Below, piece by piece: positions 52,013 to 60,640 of a stretch of 64,000 bases of DNA. The notes below the pieces were generated by a model that saw only the letters and a list, made by a program, of their open reading frames with translations, ran no database searches and had not been told where the DNA came from. Origin of the DNA: Winogradskya humida. Lineage in GTDB: Bacteria; Actinomycetota; Actinomycetes; Mycobacteriales; Micromonosporaceae. The position numbers were made by a program, and so were the translations under genes. Position 1 is the first letter of the stretch; each line of letters opens with the position of its first letter. The stretch is from NCBI RefSeq assembly GCF_016862215.1, contig NZ_BOMN01000037.1:1-64000 (forward strand), given 5' to 3'.

Positions 52013-53530
52013 ATGGCCGCTAAGGGCTGGATAACGCAGGTGGCAGCCGCGGCCGGGGTGGCCGCGGGGACAGGTGCCGCCCAGCTCGGGCTGGGCTACG
52101 GCCTGGGCGTGGTGGTGTGGCCCGCGACGGCGACCCCGGACGACAGCGTCTGGCTGGGCAGTCTCGGCTGGGCAACGTGGATCGCGGCGAGCGCCACGGT
52201 GTTCGGTGCCGTGATCGCCGGCCGGCTGGGTCAGGTCTCGGGCGGTCTGTGGCGCTTCGCGCTCGCAGCCTCAGCGTCGGTCGGGGCACTGCTGACGGTC
52301 GCGCTGGTCGCGCTGCCCGCCCGCGCCGCCGTGCACCCCGACGAGTACACCCCCCAATCAACAGCCGGAGGGTACGCCCTGATCGGCGTACTTCTAGGAA
52401 TGGCACTCGCCTACTGGGCAGTCTTCACACGCCCGGTCGCCGCCAACCTCATCGCCACGGCGACCTGGTTGTGGGCCCTGGCAATCGCCGCGGTGGTGAT
52501 GGATGTCTTCTGGCACCAACCCTCGGCGACCTACCTGACCAGCTGGCAGTTCACCGGCACGGACCCCGGCGCGGTCGTGGGAACCATCTACTGGCCGAGC
52601 GCCCTGCTCACGCTCCTCGCCGCCTTCGTGCTCGGCATCCTGGGCGCCTGGGCCGCCACCCGGCGCGGCGACTTCGGGCTCGGCACAGCATCCTCCGGCG
52701 CGGTCGGCCCCCTGCTGGTGGCTACGGCGTTCTTCGTGCTCGCCCCCCAGCTCACGGGCTCACTCGGCCCGCTCGAATCGGCCTACCTGACTGCACCGTA
52801 CGCAGTCCTCGCCGGCCTCGCCGGCTCCGCCCTGACCGTCTCGGTCGGCCGCCGCGCCGCGGAACGCCGCACAGCCCGCGCCAACCGCCCGCCGCAGCCA
52901 CCCCGCCAGCGACGAACCCGCCGCTCCAAGGGCACCGAGAGCCCCGCGGTGGTGACCGGCCGCGCCAAGGCCCCGGAATCCCCCGCCGAACGCCCCGCCT
53001 GGGCCGGCGGACCCGTGACTCCCCGCCCCCGCACCTCCACGGTGACCCCACCCCCGGACTCGCCCACCGTCGCCCAGATCAACCCTCCGTCGTCCGCCAA
53101 AGCCGGATCCGCGCCGTTGCCCTCCGGAGCCGGTTCCGCTGCGTCGTCGGCCTCAGGCGGGTCTGCGACGCCTGCCCAGAAGGCTGCCGGACGGGGGCAG
53201 ACCGACCCGGTGGAAGCTGACAAGGCCCCGGCGAGGAAGACCGTCTCGGCCAAGAAGGCCGCGCCCGGGCAGACCTCGATGTCCGTGCCCGACACCGCGG
53301 CGACCACGACGACACCCCGGCAGGCCAGGCCGGCGACCGCTCCGTCAAAGAGTGCTTCGACCCCGGCCAAGAAGGCGAACCCGGCCGCCCCGGGTGCGCA
53401 GCCCAAGCCTGCTGTTCCGGGGCAACCGGCCAAAGCCACCCCCGCAAGAAAGAGCGCGCCGCGGAAGGCCAAGCCGAGCGACGTCCCGCCGGAGAACCCC
53501 GCCACCGACGGCACGAGCGACAACCCGTAA
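52013..53530 (+). CDS. Membrane protein with Pro/Ala/Lys-rich C-terminal tail
   Basis: 505 residues from the ATG at 52013; no clear ribosome site, and the frame is open to 51956. Residues 1-290 contain about eight membrane helices (AAAAGVAAGTGAAQLGLGYGLGVVV, ATVFGAVIAGRLG, FALAASASVGALLTVALVAL, YALIGVLLGMALAYWAVF, LLTLLAAFVLGILGAWAA, LLVATAFFVLAPQL). The last 215 residues are disordered and basic with AKKA/PARK motifs, reminiscent of histone-like tails, and would be cytoplasmic. Family not recognised. A perfect terminator follows. Confidence 0.75.
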   Translation: MAAKGWITQVAAAAGVAAGTGAAQLGLGYGLGVVVWPATATPDDSVWLGSLGWATWIAASATVFGAVIAGRLGQVSGGLWRFALAASASVGALLTVALVALPARAAVHPDEYTPQSTAGGYALIGVLLGMALAYWAVFTRPVAANLIATATWLWALAIAAVVMDVFWHQPSATYLTSWQFTGTDPGAVVGTIYWPSALLTLLAAFVLGILGAWAATRRGDFGLGTASSGAVGPLLVATAFFVLAPQLTGSLGPLESAYLTAPYAVLAGLAGSALTVSVGRRAAERRTARANRPPQPPRQRRTRRSKGTESPAVVTGRAKAPESPAERPAWAGGPVTPRPRTSTVTPPPDSPTVAQINPPSSAKAGSAPLPSGAGSAASSASGGSATPAQKAAGRGQTDPVEADKAPARKTVSAKKAAPGQTSMSVPDTAATTTTPRQARPATAPSKSASTPAKKANPAAPGAQPKPAVPGQPAKATPARKSAPRKAKPSDVPPENPATDGTSDNP

Positions 53531-53568
53531 AGCGACTGCTCTACCTGCACAAAGGCTCCATGTACGCC

Positions 53569-53602
53569 AAAAGCGCCGCCCGGATCGGGCGGCGCTTTTT
53601 GT
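53569..53602. terminator. Bidirectional terminator
   Basis: Perfect 14-bp stem AAAAGCGCCGCCCG / CGGGCGGCGCTTTT with a 3-nt loop, plus one extra T. It separates the convergent membrane-protein and YceI genes. Confidence 0.92.
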
Positions 53603-53618
53603 TTACTTCGAGCCGAGG

Positions 53619-54188
53619 TCAGGCAGCCTGGCGGATGGCTTCGCCCTCGATCTCGATCTTGATCTTCTTGCCGATCATCACGCCGCCGGTCTCGAGGGCG
53701 ACGTTCCAGGTCAGGCCCCAGTCCTCGCGGTCGATCTCGGTGCTCGCGCTGAAGCCGAAGACCGACTGGCCGTAGGGGCTGGTGGCGGCACCCTCGAACT
53801 CGACGACCAGCTCGACCGGCTTGGTGACGTCCTTGATGGTGAGCTCACCGTCGAGGACAAACTCGGCGCCCGAGTGGGACTTGATGCCGGTGCTGCGGAA
53901 GACGATCGTGGGGTACTTCTCGGCCTCGAAGAAGTCGCCCGTGCGCAGGTGGTTGTCGCGGTCGACCTGGCCGGTCTCGACGCTGGCGGTCTTGATCTCA
54001 GCGGTGACCGAGGACTGCAGCGGGTCCTCGCCGATCGTGATGGTGGCGGTGGCCTCGGCGAACTGGCCGCGGACCTTGCTGACCATGAGGTGCCGGGCGA
54101 TGAAGCCGACGCGCTTGTGGGCCGCGTCCAGCTCGTACGTGCCGGCGGCGGGGATCTGGAGGCCTTCGAAGGTGCGGATGTCACTCAT
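53619..54188 (-). CDS. YceI-family lipocalin-like protein
   Basis: 189 residues from the ATG at 54188. YceI fold: GTYELDAAHKRVGFIARHLMVSKVRGQF, VEIKTASV-type strands, DNHLRTGDFFEAEKYPTIVFRST, GELTIKDVTKPVELVVEF, and the ending DWGLTWNVALETGGVMIGKKIKIEIEGEA. The barrel binds long isoprenoids in homologues. No signal peptide is present, so it is cytoplasmic here. Divergent from a MarR regulator with a dyad between them, so MarR control, perhaps by oxidants or phenolics, is likely. Confidence 0.9.
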   Translation of the reverse strand: MSDIRTFEGLQIPAAGTYELDAAHKRVGFIARHLMVSKVRGQFAEATATITIGEDPLQSSVTAEIKTASVETGQVDRDNHLRTGDFFEAEKYPTIVFRSTGIKSHSGAEFVLDGELTIKDVTKPVELVVEFEGAATSPYGQSVFGFSASTEIDREDWGLTWNVALETGGVMIGKKIKIEIEGEAIRQAA

Positions 54189-54238
54189 GTTTGGATCCTC
54201 GTTCCTGGGGCAGAGCCAGTAGTTGTCTGACGGAGCAA

Positions 54239-54257
54239 CAATATGCCAAGCAATATT
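54239..54257. promoter_or_regulatory. Candidate MarR operator
   Basis: CAATAT-GCCAAG-CAATATT: AATAT and ATATT arms form a dyad, and CAATAT is also directly repeated at 12-bp spacing. AT-rich island between the divergent yceI and marR-type genes. Confidence 0.45.
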
Positions 54258-54282
54258 CCACCTGTCAAGAGAACGCGCTACC

Positions 54283-54792
54283 ATGGGCCGCGTGGCACCT
54301 GACTTCGACGACCCCCGCTTCACCGCCTTCGGACTGTTCTCCGAGGCGTTCACCGGGCTCACCAACCGTTTCGCCGCGCAGTTCGAGCAGCACCGGCTCT
54401 CCTCGGTCGAGTTCGAGGTGCTGCTGCGCCTGGCCCGCTCACCCCAGAACAGGCTCCGGATGACCGACCTCTCCGGGCAGACCTCGCTGTCCACCAGCGG
54501 CGTGACCCGCGTGGTCGACCGCATGGACCGCGAGGGCCTGATCCGGCGCGAGGCCTGCGCCAGCGATCGGCGCAGCTCATACGCGGTGATCACGGAGGCC
54601 GGCATCAAGCGCCTCGAGGAAGTGCTCCCGGGCCACCTGGACCTCATGCAGCAGTGGTTCATCGGCCAGCTCTCTCCGGCCGAGCTCGACCAGATGATGG
54701 AATCGCTGCGCCGGATCCGGGACGCGGTCAACCCCTGTGCCACCGCCGGCAGTGACGAAACAGAGGTCGAAAGCACCGCGTCAGCAGCCTGA
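54283..54792 (+). CDS. MarR-family transcriptional regulator
   Basis: 169 residues from the ATG at 54283 (a GTG at 54292 is also possible). Winged helix: LSSVEFEVLLRLARSPQNRLRMTDLSGQTSLSTSGVTRVVDRMDREGLIRREACASDRRSSYAVIT (in parts), with the wing motif SDRRSS. Flanking helices form the dimer interface. It is divergent from the YceI gene and most likely represses it. The ligand is unknown; cysteines at EACAS and NPCAT could sense oxidation. Confidence 0.9.
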   Translation: MGRVAPDFDDPRFTAFGLFSEAFTGLTNRFAAQFEQHRLSSVEFEVLLRLARSPQNRLRMTDLSGQTSLSTSGVTRVVDRMDREGLIRREACASDRRSSYAVITEAGIKRLEEVLPGHLDLMQQWFIGQLSPAELDQMMESLRRIRDAVNPCATAGSDETEVESTASAA

Positions 54793-55114
54793 CTCGGAGC
54801 CGACTTCCCCAGACTGCGGGATGTGAGCGGCGGGCGCTACCGATTCGCCTCCACAGCGAGTAACTGTCCACAGCCACTGACGCGTGAGTAACCGGCAGAA
54901 CTACCGGCAGAACCGCCGTGCACCCAGGCCGAAACCCGTCTATCCAGGCATTTCACCCGCACCGCGCGGATAGGGTGATCTCCGCAGGGGGACGCGGCGC
55001 GGCCGAGGCCGGGGCGGGGCACATCGGGGGAGCCCTCGTTCTCGCCGCGTTAACTGGGGCGCTGTGACGGCCGGTGTTGTGGGGGGCACGTAAAACACCG
55101 GCCGTCCACGCACG
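54793..55114. other. Intergenic, no gene supported
   Basis: About 320 bases. The only structure noticed is a short direct repeat (ACCGGCAGAAC, twice, near 54891-54914). No ribosome site with a convincing frame on either strand. Confidence 0.4.
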
Positions 55115-57547
55115 TTACGACAGGCCGAGCCACTCCTTCTCGCGCGGCAGCAGCTCGATACCCCCGCTGCGACAGATCTCCTCCAGCCGTCGCAGCACGT
55201 CGGCCCGTTCCTGCGGATCCGGCGTGCTCCTGGCCTGACCGATCAACGCCTCGACGACATCCCTCGGATCGTAGGCATTGGCGTATGCGTCCGCAGCGGC
55301 GGCAAATGCTTCCGCCGCGCGTTTCTGCTCCCCGCGATGCAGCGCCAGGGCCGCCTCGACGATCGCAGCCGGGCCGTCCGGTGGCAGCGGCGAGTCGCCC
55401 GGGTGCAGGTCCTCCAGCACCTCCGCGGCCTCGTCGTCGCGACCCGACTCCGCCAGCGCCTGGCCGATCGAGGCCAGCACCCGGCGACGATGCCCGGGGT
55501 CGCCGACGTCCTCCAGCTCGGAGATGGCGTGCCGGCCCAGCCGGGCGGCCTCCTCGAGGTGACCGTCGAGACGTTCCACCTCCGCCAGGTTGGCCGCGGC
55601 GACCGCGCGCAACCGATGCTCGCCACAGCGGCTGGCCAGGCGATCCACCTCGGCCAGCCGGGCCCGGGCGGCGGCCAGGTCGCCGCGGCGGATCTCGTGC
55701 CAGGTCAGATTGTTCTCGGCGACCGCCATGTCGCGGATGCGCCCGCTGGAGCGGGCCAGCTCGAGGGCCGCCTCGCCGTGCACCCTGGCCCGGTCGAAGA
55801 CGCGGGTGGTCATCCACAGCGCGGCCAGCTGGGTGTGCGCGGTCAGCTGCCCGGAGACGTCACCCAGGTCACGGAAGTCGGCCAGCGCCGCCTCCGCCGA
55901 GCCGATCTCCTCGGCGCCGGAGCCGTGCTCCAGGGCCAGCTGGGCGAGCCCCACCTTGGCCCAGGCTCGGGTGGCCGGGTCGGCGTCGGCCGTCCGCGGG
56001 TCTGCCAGCAGCCGTCGTAGCCACTGCCGTCCGGTGACGTCCCGGCCGCGGAAGCGCCACCACCTCGGCAGGCAGGCCGCGATGCGCAGGGCGGTGTGCG
56101 GGTCCTCCTTCGCCGCCCAGTTGAGCGCCGCGCCGAGGTCACCGGCCACGTCGTCGAGGCGAGCGGCGGCTTCTGCCAGCCGGGCGCCCTTCAGCTCCGG
56201 GGCGATGCCGCGGACCATCTCGGCCATCACCTCCGCATGCCGGCTGCGCGCGGCGTGCAGATCGCCCTGGGTCGCGGCCTGTTCGAGGGCGTAGTCGCCG
56301 ACCACGTCGAGCAGCCGGAAACGGAACGCCCGGGCGCCCCGGGCGCTCAGCATGCCCAACTCGAGGAAGCGGTCGAGCAGGTGCACGACGTCGGTGGCCG
56401 GGCGCCCGTCGACGATCTGCTCGGCGAGGTCCAGCGACCAGCGGTTTCTGAACGTGGCGACGCGGTGCAGCGCGGCCTGTTCGTCGGTGGAGAGCAACCG
56501 GTAACTGGCTGCCACGGCGTCGCGCACCGAGACCACGCCGCCGTCCTCGGGGCGCCCGGAGAGGTCGAGGACGCGGTCACCGTACCGATCAAGGATCTCT
56601 TCGACCGTCAGGACCCGCCCGCGGGCGGCCGCCAGCTCAAGGGCGATGGGCAGGCCTCCGAGGCGCCGGACCAGCGCGGCCAGAGACGGCACCTCTTCGG
56701 GCTCGACGGGTGCTCCGCGCACCTTGGCCAGGCGATCGAGGAAGAGCGCGACGGCCGGATAGCCGGCGACGTCCGCGAGCGTCGTGCCCACTCCGGCAGG
56801 CGGCGCGACCAGGGGTGCGACCGGCCAGACCCGCTCGGTGGGCAGGCCGACGGGGTGCCGGCCGGTGGCCAGGAAACGCAGGGTCGGGTGCTGGGCAAGC
56901 AGGGCGCCGAGCACCTCGGCGATCGACTCGGGCGAGCGTTCGACCGCGTCGATCAGCAGCAGTGCGGCACGCCCGGCGAATCGGGGGGCCAGGTCGTCGG
57001 GCCGGCCCACGCCGAAGACCGCGGCGACACCGCCCAGCACCTCACCGGCGGTCGAGCCGTCGGTGATCACGATGCCGGCAACCCCGCCGGGGTGCGCTTC
57101 GGCGACCCGATGGGCAACGGTGAGCGCGAGGCTGGTCTTGCCGACCCCGGCCAGGCCGACCAGCGTGATGCCGCGCGGGCCTTCCGCCATCGGCTGGGAG
57201 AGCCGGGTGACCAGCTCGGTGACGTCGCCGTCGCGGCCGATCAGATCGCTTGCCGGTGGCAACCGGATGAAGCGGGCCGGCATCGGCGAGCTGGAGGGCT
57301 GGCCGCGAGCGGCGGCGAGAAAGGCAAGCCGGTCGGCGCCGGTCAGGCCGAGCGCCGCGGCCAGCAGCTCAACCGTGGTCCGCTGCGGGCGCGATGCGCG
57401 GCCGCGCTCAAGATCGCGGACCGTACGCACCCCGACCGCCGCGCGGACAGCGAGCTCCTCTTGCGTCAGCTTCGCCCGCAGCCGGTAACTGCGCAGCACG
57501 GCGTCGAATCCCGGACCCTCCTGGTCCGCCCCGTGATCGGACGTCAT
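55115..57547 (-). CDS. XRE-STAND ATPase-TPR regulator
   Basis: 810 residues from the ATG at 57547. Three parts: an XRE helix-turn-helix at about 16-65 (LRSYRLRAKLTQEELAVRAAVGVRTVRDLERG in parts); an NB-ARC/STAND ATPase at about 100-380 with Walker A GLAGVGKTSLAL (K137) and Walker B AALLLIDAVE (D200); a winged-helix and TPR-like region to the end (ALELARSSGRIRDMAVAENNL, LRAVAAANLAEVERLDGHLEEAARLG). This is the AfsR-like/STAND regulator plan without a SARP domain. ATP-driven oligomerisation on ligand binding is known in the class; target genes and ligand are unknown. Single gene. Confidence 0.88.
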   Translation of the reverse strand: MTSDHGADQEGPGFDAVLRSYRLRAKLTQEELAVRAAVGVRTVRDLERGRASRPQRTTVELLAAALGLTGADRLAFLAAARGQPSSSPMPARFIRLPPASDLIGRDGDVTELVTRLSQPMAEGPRGITLVGLAGVGKTSLALTVAHRVAEAHPGGVAGIVITDGSTAGEVLGGVAAVFGVGRPDDLAPRFAGRAALLLIDAVERSPESIAEVLGALLAQHPTLRFLATGRHPVGLPTERVWPVAPLVAPPAGVGTTLADVAGYPAVALFLDRLAKVRGAPVEPEEVPSLAALVRRLGGLPIALELAAARGRVLTVEEILDRYGDRVLDLSGRPEDGGVVSVRDAVAASYRLLSTDEQAALHRVATFRNRWSLDLAEQIVDGRPATDVVHLLDRFLELGMLSARGARAFRFRLLDVVGDYALEQAATQGDLHAARSRHAEVMAEMVRGIAPELKGARLAEAAARLDDVAGDLGAALNWAAKEDPHTALRIAACLPRWWRFRGRDVTGRQWLRRLLADPRTADADPATRAWAKVGLAQLALEHGSGAEEIGSAEAALADFRDLGDVSGQLTAHTQLAALWMTTRVFDRARVHGEAALELARSSGRIRDMAVAENNLTWHEIRRGDLAAARARLAEVDRLASRCGEHRLRAVAAANLAEVERLDGHLEEAARLGRHAISELEDVGDPGHRRRVLASIGQALAESGRDDEAAEVLEDLHPGDSPLPPDGPAAIVEAALALHRGEQKRAAEAFAAAADAYANAYDPRDVVEALIGQARSTPDPQERADVLRRLEEICRSGGIELLPREKEWLGLS

Positions 57548-57683
57548 GGTTATGAACCTAGGCAGACATGTCGATGAATGCCGACCTGAGGCGGCAGTTT
57601 GTCGACTAACCGACGCAAAGGCCGCCGGATTTGCCGCCAAACCTGCCCGGGAGTCCAAGATCGCCTGTTCAACGGCGTGAACG

Positions 57684-58841
57684 CTACAAACCCAGACCGC
57701 GGGCGACGATCATCCGCTGGACCTCCGAGGTCCCCTCCCCGATCTCCAGGATCTTGGCGTCGCGGTAGAAACGACCGACCGCCGACTCGTTCATGAAGCC
57801 GTAGCCGCCGTGAACCTGGGTCGCGTAGCGGGCGTTCTCCACCGCCGCCTCGCTCGCGTAGAGCTTCGCGAGGGCGGCCTGATGCTTGAAGTCGGCCCCG
57901 GCGAGCATCCGGGCCGCAGCATCGTAATAGGACACTCTGGACATGTGGGCGCGCATCTCCATGTCCGCGATCATGAACTGGATCGCCTGGTAGCCGCCGA
58001 TCGCGCTGCCGAACGCCTGCCGTTCACGGGCGTATTTGAGCGACTCGTCGACACAGCCCTGAGCCAGGCCGGTGGAGAGCGCGGCGATCGCGATCCGGCC
58101 CTCGTCGAGGATCCGCAGGAACTGCGCGTAACCACGGCCGCGCTCGCCGAGCAGGTTCGCGGCCGGCACTCGCACGTCGTCGAAGGCCAGCTCGTGGGTG
58201 TCGGAGGCGCACCAGCCGACCTTGGAATACGCGGGTGCGACGGTGAACCCGGGGGTCCCCGACGGCACGATGATCGTGGAGAGTTCCTTGCGGCCGTCGG
58301 GCTTCGTGCCGGTGACCGCCATGACCGTGACCAGGCAGGTGATGTCGGTGCCCGAGTTCGTGATGAACGCCTTCGAGCCGTTGATGACCCATTCGCCCGT
58401 CGCCTCGTCGAGCACCGCGCGGGTCGTCGTGCCGCCGGCGTCGGAACCCGCCCCCGGCTCGGTCAGCCCGAACGCTGCCAGGGCCTCGCCGCTGGTCAGC
58501 CGGGGTAGCCAGTGTTCCTTCTGTTCGGGCGTACCAAACAGATAGATCGGCATGACTCCCAGCGAGACCGCCGCCTCCAGGGTGATCGCGACGCTGCTGT
58601 CGATCCTGGCCAGCTCCTCCAGGGCCAGGCACAGCGCGAAGTAGTCGCCGCCCATGCCACCGTGCTCCTCGGAGAAGGGCAGACCGAACAGGCCCATCTT
58701 GCCCATCTGGCGGACCAGGTCGTACGGAAACGTCTTGCGCTCGTAGTGCTCGGCGATCACCGGCGCCACCTGCTCACGAGCGAAATCTCGCACGCTCTCG
58801 CGCAGCGCCTCCTGCTCCTCGCTGAGCCGGAAGTCGACCAT
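57684..58841 (-). CDS. Acyl-CoA dehydrogenase (AcdH-type, branched or short chain)
   Basis: 385 residues, standard length. Motifs: FGLTEPGAGSDAGG (FAD/substrate), AFITNSGTDI, TQVHGGYGFMNESAVGRFYRDAKI and the C-terminal IGEGTSEVQRMI. The glutamate in EGTSE sits where the catalytic base of short/medium-chain enzymes lies, whereas isovaleryl-CoA dehydrogenases have alanine or glycine there. Together with the locus this fits the Streptomyces AcdH type, which acts on isovaleryl-, isobutyryl- and valeryl-CoA. 12 nt after the carboxyltransferase gene, same unit. Confidence 0.9.
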   Translation of the reverse strand: MVDFRLSEEQEALRESVRDFAREQVAPVIAEHYERKTFPYDLVRQMGKMGLFGLPFSEEHGGMGGDYFALCLALEELARIDSSVAITLEAAVSLGVMPIYLFGTPEQKEHWLPRLTSGEALAAFGLTEPGAGSDAGGTTTRAVLDEATGEWVINGSKAFITNSGTDITCLVTVMAVTGTKPDGRKELSTIIVPSGTPGFTVAPAYSKVGWCASDTHELAFDDVRVPAANLLGERGRGYAQFLRILDEGRIAIAALSTGLAQGCVDESLKYARERQAFGSAIGGYQAIQFMIADMEMRAHMSRVSYYDAAARMLAGADFKHQAALAKLYASEAAVENARYATQVHGGYGFMNESAVGRFYRDAKILEIGEGTSEVQRMIVARGLGL

Positions 58842-58853
58842 GGCGGATCCTCT

Positions 58854-60380
58854 CTAGACGGGAGTGACGCCGTGGCGACGGCGGGAGAAGGAACGGTCCT
58901 TGCCTCGGGCTGCGGCGAAGCGGCGGATCAGCTCGCCGCGCAGGTCGCCGGGCTCGATCACGGTGTCGATGACCAGCTCGCTGGCGAGCCGCATGACGTC
59001 GATGTCGCGCTCGTACTCGGCGCGGCGCTCGGCGATGAAACCCTCGCGCTCGCCCTCGGGCAGCGCGGCGATCTTGTTGGCGTAGACGGCATTGACGGCC
59101 GCCTCCGCCCCCATCACCGCGATCTTGGCCGTGGGCAGGGCGATCGTCGCCTCGGGGTCGAAGCCCGGGCCCGCCATCGCGTACAGACCGGCGCCGTAGG
59201 CCTTGCGCACCACCACGCAGATCTTCGCGACGGTGGCCTCGGAGATCGCGGTGATCATCTTGGCGCCGTGCCGGATGATGCCCTGCTTCTCCACCGCCGA
59301 GCCGACCATGAAGCCCGGAACGTCGGAGAGGAAGATCAGCGGCACATTGAAGGCGTCGCAGAGCTGCACGAACCGGCTCGCCTTGTCGGCCGAGTCGACG
59401 AAGAGCACGCCGCCCTTGAACATCGAGTTGTTGCCGAGCACCCCGACGACCTGGCCGTCGAGGCGCGCGAAGCCGACCGCCAGCTCGCGGGCCCAGAGCG
59501 CGTGGATCTCGAAGAACGAGCCCTGGTCGACGATGCCCTTGATGTAGCGGCGCATGTCGAACGCCTGCCGCTCGCTGACCGGCACGAGAGCGCCGAGGTC
59601 AACCGCAGCCGATTCCACCGGCTCGGCGACCGGCGGCTCCTGGGTGTAGTTGGACGGCAGGTAGGAGAGGTAGGAGCGGACTACGTCGAGGGCGTCCTGC
59701 TCGGTCTTGCAGAGGAAATGCCCGACGCCGGACTCCGCGCAGTGCACCCGGGCGCCGCCCATCGCCTCCAGCGTGGTGCGCTCCCCGGTGACCATCTCGA
59801 CCATGCGGTCGGAACCGAGATACATACTGGCGTTGCCCTCGACCATCGCGACCACGTCGCAGAACGCCGGGATGTAGGCCCCGCCGGCTGCGGACGGCCC
59901 GAACAACGCGCAGACCTGCGGGATCGACCCGGACGCGCGGACCTGGGTGTGGAAGATCTTTCCCGCTCCGCGGGGGCCCGGGAAGAGGTCGACCTGGTCG
60001 GTGATGCGCGCGCCCGCGGAATCCACGAGATACACCATGGGTACGCCCGTCGCGTATGCCCGCTCGATGATTCTGATGATCTTCTCGACCGTACGCGCGC
60101 CCCACGACCCCGCCTTCACGGTGGAGTCGTTGGCCATCACGCACACACCGCGCCCGTCGATCCGCGCTGTTCCGGTGATCACGCCGTCCGCTGGGAGCCC
60201 GTCGGCAAGACTGTTGGCGTAGAGGCCGTCCTCGACGAAGGAGCCGTCGTCGACCAGCAGCGCGATGCGTTCACGGGCGAACAGCTTGCCCTTCGCGGCG
60301 TTCGCGGCGTGGTATTTCTCCGCGCCGCCGGCGACCGCCCGCTTGTGCGCCTGCGCCAACGCTTCCACGTCGAAAGCCAC
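58854..60380 (-). CDS. accD1: Acyl-CoA carboxylase carboxyltransferase (methylcrotonyl-CoA type beta subunit)
   Basis: 508 residues, two crotonase-fold halves. Motifs: RERIALLVDDGSFVE, MVYLVDSAGARITDQVDLFPG, ALFGPSAAGGAYIPAFCD, then in the C-half ELAVGFARLDGQVVGVLGNN, LIFLSDVPGFMVGSAVEKQGIIRHGAKM and VRKAYGAGLYAMAGPGFDPE. It moves carboxyl from biotin to acyl-CoA, here probably 3-methylcrotonyl-CoA in leucine breakdown, given HMG-CoA lyase and acyl-CoA dehydrogenase beside it. It starts a unit of its own, preceded by an AACG-AT-CGTT palindrome and a terminator. Confidence 0.88.
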   Translation of the reverse strand: MAFDVEALAQAHKRAVAGGAEKYHAANAAKGKLFARERIALLVDDGSFVEDGLYANSLADGLPADGVITGTARIDGRGVCVMANDSTVKAGSWGARTVEKIIRIIERAYATGVPMVYLVDSAGARITDQVDLFPGPRGAGKIFHTQVRASGSIPQVCALFGPSAAGGAYIPAFCDVVAMVEGNASMYLGSDRMVEMVTGERTTLEAMGGARVHCAESGVGHFLCKTEQDALDVVRSYLSYLPSNYTQEPPVAEPVESAAVDLGALVPVSERQAFDMRRYIKGIVDQGSFFEIHALWARELAVGFARLDGQVVGVLGNNSMFKGGVLFVDSADKASRFVQLCDAFNVPLIFLSDVPGFMVGSAVEKQGIIRHGAKMITAISEATVAKICVVVRKAYGAGLYAMAGPGFDPEATIALPTAKIAVMGAEAAVNAVYANKIAALPEGEREGFIAERRAEYERDIDVMRLASELVIDTVIEPGDLRGELIRRFAAARGKDRSFSRRRHGVTPV

Positions 60381-60411
60381 GTGGCCCCCTCCCGCCGCTC
60401 GTTCCGCCCTG

Positions 60412-60421
60412 AACGATCGTT
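60412..60421. promoter_or_regulatory. Palindrome upstream of accD1, candidate TetR operator
   Basis: AACGATCGTT, flanked by CCT on the left and AGG on the right (one extra base on the left). It is 31 nt before the accD1 start and nearly the same as the site at 63500. Confidence 0.55.
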
Positions 60422-60456
60422 AGGTTAGCGCAATTGCACGTGGGGGGAAAGACGCA

Positions 60457-60491
60457 AACGGGAGCCCCCGCAGGCCGCGGGGGCTCCCGTT
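60457..60491 (-). terminator. Terminator after the HMG-CoA lyase unit
   Basis: Perfect 15-bp stem AACGGGAGCCCCCGC / GCGGGGGCTCCCGTT, 5-nt loop. Lies between hmgL and accD1, so it separates two leftward units. Confidence 0.8.
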
Positions 60492-60495
60492 CTTC

Positions 60496-60542
60496 GATGC
60501 CGACGCCGTGGAGGAGCATCGGCATCTTTTTTCGTACCCGGC
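60496..60542 (+). terminator. Rightward hairpin with T6 tail, opposite strand
   Basis: GATGCCGA / TCGGCATC stem followed by TTTTTT on the + strand. No rightward gene ends here. It may end an antisense or small RNA starting further left, or be half of a two-way terminator with the adjacent hairpin. Confidence 0.5.
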
Positions 60543-60640
60543 GCTTGACAGCGCCGCTCGGGTCACGCCCGGGACCGGCGTGATCCGGGTCTTGAAAGCT
60601 GCCGGTATTGATAACGAAGCGGACCAGCCGGGGACACGCT

